Part shown: positions 8,535 through 14,812 of the stretch, one piece after another
Position numbering within the stretch: position 1 is the stretch's first letter
Layout: every line of letters starts with the position of its first letter
DNA from: Micractinium sp. NFX-FRZ
Lineage: Eukaryota > Chlorophyta > Trebouxiophyceae > Chlorellales > Chlorellaceae
Assembly (NCBI GenBank): GCA_029339195.1
Contig: JAPTJF010000771.1
Coordinates: forward strand, 1 to 14,812
Reading direction: 5' to 3'
Length of the DNA stretch: 14,812 nt
Position numbers and translations under genes: made by a program
The notes under the pieces: model-generated
The model's input: only the letters and a program-made list of their open reading frames with translations
The model's database searches: none
What the model was told of the DNA's origin: nothing

Positions 8535-11500
8535 ATGGCTACGGTCCGCTTGGCGAGGGTCCTTGCGGCGCTAGCAGCCTGCGCCTTTGTATCAGATGGT
8601 GCGAGCATCGGCAGCCGCGCGGCGGAAGCCCTGGGCGCTAGGGCGGAGCATGTGACCCGCAGCGGCGGCGGCAGCCCGGTGGAGGTGGCGGCAGCGACGG
8701 TGGCTGCGCGCCGCTCATTGCGCGGATCTGCAGAGGCCCAGACGCTCATGGCTCGTCGTCGGCTGGCAGAAGAAAACGCAGCTGCAGGCACTGGCAGCAG
8801 CAGCAGCGGCGGCAGCGGCGACGCAAAACAGCGTTGCCCACAGCTGTCAAAGGAGCTACTGCAGAGCCGCGCCATCAACAACACCGTCATGCTGGCTGTG
8901 GTGAGCCAGGCTGGCTTATTTGTACATGCTGTTTGTACATGCCACATCCGCCCACCCGCTCCAAACCTGGCAACACAGACAGGCCTGTGCGCTGTCGGGT
9001 GCTTGCTGCCGGCGCCCCCCTCCTGTGCCCACCCACACCCTTCCCGGCCCCCCACCACCCCCCACCCACCCTGCCACCCCCTTGACAGGCCAACGACCAC
9101 CAATGGGACTTTGGGCTCAACTGGCTGCACCACACCAAGAAGGCGGGCATCTACTACTACGTGATTGCCGCCGCGGATGTGGCCACCTCGGAGCGGCTGA
9201 CCGCCCTGGGGGAGCCCTGCTTCGAGTGGATTGACGATGAAATCCCCAAGCTGGGTAGGCGCCCTGCAGTTGTCCCTCTTTCTGGGTTGGTGAAGCGGCT
9301 GCTTGGCAGCATGTTCACTGCTGGGAAGGAGGGTGGGTGGGGATTCGCTGCGAGTATTGACATTGACAAACGCAAAAGCATTCCCAGAATGGGTGAGCGG
9401 GTCAGATCTGGCAGCCTGGGCGCAGCGGCGCGGGTGATGTGGACAGCAGTGTATCAACCTCCCCCCTTTTTATGTCCCTGTATCCCCTTCCACCCTATCA
9501 CCCTGCCCCCTCCCTCCCTCCCCCTCCCCGCAGGCCTGAACTGGGGGCAGGAGGGGTGGCGGCGCATGACCTGGACCAAGGTGTTCATTGTGGACGCGCT
9601 CGTGGACTGGGGCCTCAACCTGGTGGTGTCTGACCTGGATGTGGTGTGGTTCCGGGACGCCGCACCCCTGCTGGACCAGTACCCCCACGCAGGCAAGTGG
9701 GTAGGGAGGTGTGCTAACTGGTGGCGGCTGCCTTGCGGTTGGTGGGTGCAGGGTGAGCTGTGATGGCAGCTGCAGGGGTGCTGGCGCAGGGTGTGTGTGC
9801 CTCCTGGTGTGGTATGGGTCTGGCCTGGCTGTGGTGTGCCCCCAGGATGCCCCACCCCCGCTGGACCAGTACCCCCATGCAGGCAAGTGGCTGGTGTGTC
9901 AACTGCCTTGCTATTGGTGGGTGCAGGGTGAGCGGGTGATGGCAGTTGCGTGGGTTCTGGTGTTGCATCAGATCCACATGGCCTCCCATACTCGCATGTT
10001 TCTGCAGACCTCATTTTCAGCACCGACGGCACCATGACCGACAACCCGCCGGGGGATGCGGGGCTGGCCATGGATGGCAACCCGCACCACGACTTCAACA
10101 CGGGTGAGGGGCCAGCTGTTGGTTCGTTGGTGAGCGGAAGTGCGGCGGGCGTGGAGTGGTAGCTTATGGCGTGTGTTTGCACAGCTTCTCCTGTGCATTC
10201 CTAACCCTGCCCACTTTGTGTCTGTTCACCTTTCCCTCCCCCCAGGCGTCTACCTGCTGCGCTACAGCAATGCCACCGCCGCCTGGGTGCACGCCTGGCG
10301 CGCTTTTTATGACAAGTGCAACAGCCACGACCAGGTGGGTGTGGGCGCGCGTGTGTCTTTGTGTTGGGGAGGGGGGTGAAGCCCCTGCGCGGGCACTTGT
10401 TTGATGCCTGCGTCTGACAGCGGTGGAAGAGGGAAGGTGGCATGCTGGCCGTGCCCCCCCCGCCATCTCCTTTGCCTCAGCGCCCCCTGCTTGATACCGG
10501 CCCACCCTTTCTGCCCCCTTGCCCCCCACCCCCTGCCCCCCTTCTTCCTCACCAGGTGTGTGCCTACGACCTGATGAGGACGGGAGACATCCGGCCGCAC
10601 CCGGAGGAGCCACGCGTGCAGTGCGGGTTCAACGGCACCGTGTGGCTGGGCATCCTGCCCGCCAGGTGGGTGCCCTTTGCCACTTGACGTTACGTTTTAT
10701 TGGCTTGGCTTGAAATGGGCAGCAGCAGCGCTGGCTGGGTGCACTGCCCGCTAGGTGGGTGGGTGGCGCTCCAGTTTGAGTGTGGTAGTTACTGTGCTGT
10801 ACTGAGCTTGGCGTGGCTGGACATGAACAGCACCATGTGGCTGGGGGCACTGCCTGCCAGGTGATGCGCTGCCTGCCAGCTTGCCGGCTTCGTGTTAAAC
10901 ACACACCACACTGCCTGCCCTGCTCAACATCACCCCTGCCCCCCTTTGCCTGTTTGCCTGCAGCCTGGCCATGAATGCCCACACCCTGTTCCTGCAAAAG
11001 CTGCACAAGGTGGGTGGGTGGGGCTGGGCCTGGACCAATGCCGAGGCCGACGCTTCTGTGTGGCGCCCTGGCGCTTGTTTCATTCACTTCACTCACCTCC
11101 CTTGTGCATGTGATGAAACGCGCAAGCAGGCCCCTGCGGCATGCACGCACCTGCACCCATCCCACATTGCCACTCTAACCTGCATACTCCACTGAGGCTG
11201 CTGCAGGTCAAGAAGGTGGACCCCTATGTGGTGCACCTCACCTGGACCTACAACGGCACCCCCGGCAAGCGGTCGCGCATGAGGGACCTGGGGCTGTGGG
11301 CGGACCCGCCAGAGTACTACAGCAACGGCAGCTTCGTCACGGTCGACCTGCAGCTGCCAGAGGTGGGTACCGCGAGTACTGCGGGTGGGTCGGGGGGCTG
11401 GGGGCGGACCAGCCCAAGTACTGTAAAAGTGGCAGCTTTGGGTCGCTGGACCCGCAGCTGCCGAAGGAGAGGCGGGGTGGTGTCACTGCTGCCTGCATGC

Positions 11501-14136
11501 ACACCCGCCAGAGTTCCGCAGCTCCTTACCTTGCATCCACCTTGAATGACGTCAGCATGAGTGCACCTCACCTGTTGCTAGCTCACCGTGTGCTTCCCCA
11601 ACTTTACTCTTCTTCTTGCGGCCGCTGCAGCCCCCCGCCAACTACAACCGGTGGAACGAGAACGAGGACATGATTTCCTTCCACCTGGAGTCGATCCATG
11701 CGCAGCTGCAGCAGGCGTATGTGGGCATGGCGCTGGCGCAGGCCGCGGGGCGCGCCTTCATCCTGCCGCAGGTGCGCCCGTGAGCTTCTCCTTCGTGTGC
11801 TGCTCCCCCGGGAGTGTTGCCGCAGCAGCGCAGTCAGTACATCCTGTGGCGCGCTGACCGCACCGTCCTCCCTCTCCGCTGCCCACCCCTGCAGTTTGCG
11901 TGCTACTGCGAGAAGATTTGGTACTCGGTGGTGCGCTGCCGCGTGGTGTCGGCGCAGTCCATGGACCTGCCCGTGACCTGGTGAGGGGGCACCCGGGGGG
12001 GGGGGGGGCGGGGGCGATGGTGTGGGCGGCAGGCCGGGGGCCGGGGGGGGGCGACGGGAGGGCCCGACGTGAGGGTGGGTAGGTGGGTGCAATTTGAGGG
12101 CTGCACACAGTCGTGCAGCTGACTGTTACGCGGTGCGAGTGCATGATTGCTAGTGGGTTTCATTCCTGGGTGGTGGGTGGTGGCAGGCGGCGGCCATGGG
12201 CCTGCCCACCACGTGGCGAGACGGGGCATGCGGGCAGGGGGCTGGCTGCGGAGGGGCAGGTCACATGACGAGGTGGGCGGGGACGGTGGCAGTCACCCGG
12301 GTGCTGTGAGCGGCAGGCATGGGGGAGGAGCGGGCAGGGCAGGGCGGCGGTGTGCCCCAGCTCCCGGCCAGGCGACTCTTGCACGGAGTGCACTTTATCC
12401 CCAGCCACCCCCGGCAGCCCCCTGGGCCACCTCCTGGGTTGACCGCCCTGCCCATTCATTGGATGATGAAACTAACAAGGACAGCAGCGCTGCTCTGCCA
12501 CCATCATTGTGTCTCACGCCTGTTTGGTCTCATTCTCACCACCTCATCATCGCCTGCAGCCCCCAGGACTACCTGTTCCAGCCGGGGAACTACGACGACG
12601 ACCCCAAGCAGTTTGGGCCGCCCCTTGACATCAGGGAGGGGCCCTTCCTGCAGAGCGAGCGCACGCCGGCGGAGGTCAAGGTGGGTAAATTTGGGGGTGG
12701 GGTCTGGTGACACGGGTGGGTAGCCCGGTGTTGGGCATAGCTCCTGCGGAGGTTTGGTGGGCGATGTTGAGTTACGGGCAGGTTGCGGTGGATAGTTGGA
12801 CCTCCAGAAGCCTCCGTACCGTGAACCGCAGCGCAAGCGCTCGCCAGCGGCGGTCCTGGTGGGCAGCTGGTGCTGGCTGACTGGCTGGATGAGGCCTGCC
12901 TTCCCTGCAAGAGATCTTTTGGGGCCATCCAAGTGCATTTTCAAGAGGTTGATGATGCATGTGCATCCATTCCTTCCCATCCGCTGCCCTCCCGCAGGAG
13001 TCGGTGGTGACCATCCGCCCCTCGGCCGCCCTGGAGTGCAGCGACTGCGTGAAGGAGGAGGCGGGACCGGACGGGAAGACGGTGCGCAGGCAGATTGTGC
13101 AGCCAGGCTATCACTAGAGCTGCCAGCCTGTTCAGCGAGCCTATCACTATAGCTGTCAGTCTGTGCAGCCAGCCTACCACTATAGCTGCCAGCTTGCACC
13201 TGCAGCCTGCCTTGTTTCGTAGGCCGCCAGACAGCCTGCCCAGCACACCTGCATGTTGCATGCCCTCATTGCACAGCCCCACAGAGCCCCGCCCGGAAGC
13301 CCCGTGCCTCACTCGCCCACCCACCCATCAACGCCGCCCTGCCCCCTCTCCGCCCACAGGCCCCGCGTCAGGGTGTGCTGGTGCCCCCTGCACTCCCAGA
13401 CAGCAAGCTGCTGCCCTTGTATGTGAGCTGAACAAGCGCTTCCCCTGCCCCTCTATCTTGTGTGTAGGTGGTGCTGGTGCCCCCTGCACTCCCAGACAGC
13501 AAGCTTCTGCCCTTGCTGGAGCCCTACAAGCGGTTCCGAGTGTGGCGCCTCAGCTTTGAGGGGGTGGGAGAAACGCAGAGGGCGTACGGCGGGTTTGCTG
13601 ATGCCACGTCAGCGCAGCAGTTTGACCGGCGCATGGAGCACATTACCACAGAGTTCTGCTGCAGGTGGGTGGGCGGGCGAGTGAGAATGTGTTTGTTTGG
13701 CGGGAGGCGATTGCAGATGGATAGGCACAGCGGTTTGACAGGAGCATGGAGCATGTCAGCACAGGCATGTGCTTCAAGTGGGGTGGGTGGCAAAGTTAAA
13801 AAAACATAACTGGGATGGAGACAAGTGGGGGCTGGATGCAGCTGTTTGACTTGCACAAGGAGCACTTCAACACCGAGCTCTGCTGCACGTGCGTGGGTGG
13901 GTGGGTGTTTACACCTGCCACCTGCTGTTGGCAGAACCCTATGTTCAGGCTGGCAACGTCCCACTTGGTCTCCTCTGCTGTGTAGACGCGCGGAGGAGGC
14001 GCCTCGGTATCACAAGGACAAAGAGACGCACCTCTTCCTGAACATGACATCTGAGTTCAGCTATAGCCGACTGCTCAGCAGCAGCGACAGTAAGGCTGGT
14101 GCGAAGAGCCGGCGGCGGCGGCGGCAACAGTTGTGA
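8535..14136 (+). CDS. XEG113: GT77 glycosyltransferase, XEG113-like hydroxyproline-arabinoside arabinosyltransferase (14 exons, 655 aa)
   Basis: Exons: 8535-8900, 9089-9254, 9534-9692, 10008-10103, 10246-10334, 10556-10665, 10964-11009, 11207-11362, 11631-11771, 11895-11980, 12560-12680, 12998-13081, 13468-13664, 13986-14136 (TGA); 1968 nt, phases consistent. The N-terminus (ARVLAALAACAFV) looks like a signal peptide or short signal anchor. The nucleotide-diphospho-sugar transferase core includes DFGLNWLHHTKKAG, WTKVFIVDALVDWG, the DxD motif VVSDLDVVWF (Asp 211 and 213), FNTGVYLLRYSN and VVHLTWTYNG. The C-terminal half has MALAQAAGRAFILPQFACYC, CPQDYLFQ and FGPPLDIREGPFL, which match the XEG113 branch rather than short GT77 members. 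In plants XEG113 adds beta-linked arabinofuranose to extensin Hyp-arabinosides in the Golgi. Here it likely modifies Hyp-rich wall or matrix glycoproteins. ATG context (AAGG-ATG-G) is good. Exon 13's start is the least certain boundary. Family is confident; exact linkage is inferred. Confidence 0.92.
9255..9533 (+). repeat. Degenerate copy of the exon 2 end in GT77 intron 2
   Basis: Exon 2 ends with codons for CFEWIDDEIPKLG and donor GGTAGGC (9228-9260). Bases 9346-9397 give cgagtattgac, attgacaaa, cattcccagaatggg and then GGTGAGC, matching in order with small insertions. It is one of the more diverged copies. Confidence 0.55.
9632..9960 (+). repeat. Tandem duplication spanning the exon 3 end and its GC donor, offset 190 bp
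   Basis: Bases 9671-9700 recur at 9861-9890 with one difference in 30. The copy includes codons for LDQYPHA and the GGCAAGTGG donor. Similarity extends upstream (ctggatgtggtgtgg versus ctggctgtggtgtgc) and downstream (ttggtgggtgcagggtgagc in both), so a whole unit of about 190 bp was duplicated. The second unit lies inside intron 3. An exon bounded by CCCCAG at 9844 and the copied donor would be 37 nt and would shift the frame. Confidence 0.92.
9693..10007 (+). other. GC-AG intron (GT77 intron 3)
   Basis: Exon 3 must end in phase 1 to join exon 4 (AC CTC ATT...), giving HADLIFSTDG. Only the GCAAGT donor at 9693 does this: CACGCAG|GCAAGT. The nearby GTAGGG at 9701 would give the wrong phase. 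GCAAGT is the consensus form of GC donors. Confidence 0.85.
10666..10963 (+). repeat. Two copies of the exon 6 end in GT77 intron 6
   Basis: Exon 6 ends NGTVWLGILPA followed by GCCAG|GTGGGTG (10631-10672). Copy A at 10731-10764 reads tggctgggtgcactgcccgc then TAGGTGGGTGG. Copy B at 10826-10867 reads aacagcaccatgtggctggg, gcactgcctgcc, AGGTGATG. Start-to-start spacings at TGGCTGGG are 89 and 106 bp. The two copies share GCACTGCC against the exon's ATCCTGCC, so they are closer to each other than to the exon. Confidence 0.9.
11363..11630 (+). repeat. Copy (plus fragments) of the exon 8 end in GT77 intron 8
   Basis: Exon 8 ends with ADPPEYYSNGSFVTVDLQLPE (in part). Bases 11404-11469 in the intron translate as ADQPKYCKSGSFGSLDPQLP, offset about 104 bp. 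Shorter fragments follow: 11503-11520 (cccgccagagtt, like 11306 onward) and 11556-11574 (gtgcacctcacctg, like 11231 onward), suggesting more than one duplication event. Confidence 0.85.
11981..12559 (+). repeat. Copy of the exon 10 end in GT77 intron 10, plus G-rich tracts
   Basis: Exon 10 end and donor (11945-11990: ccatggacctgcccgtgacc then TGGTGAG) resemble 12180-12226 (ccatgggcctgcccaccacg then TGGCGAG), offset about 235 bp; the donor GT has become GC. The intron also has a run of 14 G at 11995-12008 and further G4-G9 runs to about 12065, which could form G-quadruplex on the coding strand. Confidence 0.75.
12681..12997 (+). repeat. Weak copy of the exon 11 end in GT77 intron 11
   Basis: Exon 11 ends with codons for TPAEVK and donor GTGGGTAAA (12662-12689). 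Bases 12739-12766 read as APAEVW followed by TGGGCGATG, offset about 75 bp. The match is short and could be chance by itself, but it fits the pattern in neighbouring introns. Confidence 0.5.
13100..13200 (+). repeat. Three-copy tandem repeat, about 32-33-bp unit, in GT77 intron 12
   Basis: Three imperfect units follow each other, each with cagcc(a/g)-like start, a core c-tatcactatagctg (second and third units ccactatag/tcactatag) and a gccag-c end. No resemblance to the flanking exons was noticed, so this is a separate local minisatellite. Confidence 0.8.
13361..13467 (+). repeat. Upstream copy of the exon 13 start, with acceptor, in GT77 intron 12
   Basis: Bases 13375-13419 match 13471-13515 with a single difference (offset 96 bp), covering codons VLVPPALPDSKLLPL. 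Similarity continues into aacaagcgcttcc versus tacaagcggttcc, but the upstream copy has an in-frame TGA (13428-13430). It has its own acceptor (CCCACAG at 13353-13359) and a GTGAGC that could act as donor at 13423. The downstream copy is taken as the real exon because it stays open; including the upstream one as a 63-nt in-frame exon cannot be excluded. Confidence 0.85.
13665..13985 (+). repeat. Two copies of the exon 13 end in GT77 intron 13, spaced about 112 bp
   Basis: Exon 13 ends QQFDRRMEHITTEFCC then AG|GTGGGTGGG. Copy A (about 13724-13793) reads RFDRSMEHVSTGMCFK then a GT-rich tail; copy B (about 13831-13905) reads QLFDLHKEHFNTELCC then CACGTGCGTGGG. The TTTGAC landmark lies at 13621, 13734 and 13845, offsets of 113 and 111. 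Both copies lie downstream of the donor used. Confidence 0.92.
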
Positions 14137-14697
14137 CCACCGGGCCCGCATCTGTGGGGCTGCTGCCCCAATTGGTCCTAGAACCGTGACATATTTCATG
14201 CACCGCTTCCTGTATGCCACCTCACCTTCGAAATCCTGCATGGTCTCCTGGACCGCTGCAAGTATGCCAAGAGTGAGTACGAATGAGCGGTTGGCATGGC
14301 AGTAGTTTGCCAGGCAGTGTTTGCCAGGCAGACAGCCTCCTGAACACCGGCATGAAACTTCAGGAGGGCTGTGCAACGGCCAGAGCTGTGGGCTGCACAG
14401 CGGCGGCCACAGGGCAGTCCCAGGTTGTGGTGGTGGCCAGGGTGAGGGTCCTGTGAGCCGCATGGGGAAGGCTGCGGACCGCTGCTGGCCGGGTGGGCAG
14501 CACGTGCAAGGGCATGCGGCACGAGGCACCAGTGCACCCTCTTGTGCTGATGCTCCCACCACGGCTGTGTGTTGGGCAGAGCCCTCACCGTCTGCTGCCG
14601 CCTCAGCCTCTTAGCTGTGCTGTTGTGTGTGGGTTACACGCCATGTCAGCAAAAATCTGTGCTGCTCAATTAATTAAAAATCTGTGCTGCTCAACAG
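14137..14697 (+). other. 3' flank of the GT77 gene; no gene recognised
   Basis: This stretch follows the TGA and probably includes the 3' UTR. I found no TGTAA on the + strand, although its complement TTACA occurs at 14634-14638, which would suit a minus-strand transcript arriving from the right. Short repeats are present: gtttgccaggcag at 14305-14317 and 14319-14331, and a 19-base repeat at 14651 and 14676. Frames here show no recognisable domain. Confidence 0.5.
14651..14694. repeat. 19-bp direct repeat in an A/T-rich pocket
   Basis: The 19-mer aaaaatctgtgctgctcaa occurs exactly at 14651-14669 and 14676-14694, separated by ttaatt. The A/T content is unusual for the window and may mark an intergenic or promoter segment. 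Confidence 0.9.
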
Positions 14698-14812
14698 GGA
14701 AAGAACGGAGGGGGAAGGGCGGGCAGGAGGAGGATGAGGAGGAAGGAGGGGAGTCGGGGTGTGCCGTTCCAACCAGGCTGTCGATCGTAGCCGTCAAGGC
14801 TGGCAGCGGCCT
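14698..14812 (+). CDS. Possible first visible exon of a further gene, cut by the window edge
   Basis: After a plausible acceptor (CTCAACAG at 14690-14697), one frame stays open to the edge and reads GKGGQEEDEEEGGESG followed by CAVPTRLSIVAVKAGSG. An acidic linker leading into a hydrophobic, strand-like segment is credible coding sequence, but the stretch is short and G-rich, and no homology was recognised. It may instead be non-coding. Confidence 0.25.

Noticed and set aside
13842..13888. Echoed segments as real alternative exons
   Set aside because: Not adopted as exons: amino-acid-changing differences predominate, lengths often are not multiples of three, and some copies contain stops. Kept as a testable possibility only.
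14634..14638. TTACA as a poly(A) signal (TGTAA) for a minus-strand gene from the right
   Set aside because: A five-base match alone is weak, and no credible minus-strand coding frame was found between it and the window edge.
1..14812. tRNA, rRNA, riboswitch, CRISPR, insertion sequence or retroelement
   Set aside because: No conserved RNA gene structure, spaced identical repeats, terminal inverted repeats, transposase or reverse transcriptase motifs were seen on either strand.

Overview
This window looks like nuclear DNA from a GC-rich chlorophyte green alga. The case rests on genes cut into many short exons with GTGGGT-type donors and C/T-rich acceptors, a TGTAA motif just after one stop codon (the usual green-algal polyadenylation signal), Ala/Gln/Ser/Gly low-complexity tracts, and a plant/algal-type extensin arabinosyltransferase. 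Species cannot be named from the sequence. No RNA gene, transposon, CRISPR array or prokaryotic operon was seen.

Layout: (1) 1-395, + strand, the 3' end of a gene coding for a low-complexity, coiled-coil-bearing C-terminus. (2) 396-1596, a convergent, pyrimidine-rich intergenic/UTR region. (3) 1597-4660, - strand, a complete 9-exon gene for exosome core subunit RRP42 (EXOSC7), 292 aa. (4) 4661-4875, a short divergent promoter region. (5) 4876-8252, + strand, a complete 8-exon RluD/RluA-type pseudouridine synthase, 515 aa, probably organelle-targeted. (6) 8535-14136, + strand, a complete 14-exon GT77 glycosyltransferase resembling XEG113, 655 aa, predicted to arabinosylate hydroxyproline-rich wall glycoproteins in the secretory pathway. 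(7) 14137-14812, 3' flank and possibly the first visible exon of another gene. All three complete models stay in frame through every junction. The genes are functionally unrelated (RNA decay, RNA modification, wall glycosylation).

The most unusual feature is what sits inside the introns. In at least 12 of the 28 reconstructed introns I see a diverged copy ('exon echo') of the end of an adjacent exon plus its splice signal, offset by roughly 75-255 bp and sometimes present twice. Copies of exon 3' ends lie downstream of the true donor; copies of exon 5' ends lie upstream of the true acceptor. All are therefore removed if the outermost exon boundary is used. This looks like recurrent tandem duplication across splice junctions that lengthens introns, tolerated because splicing hides it. 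Two introns use GC-AG instead of GT-AG, and one of them has its GC donor duplicated along with the exon end.
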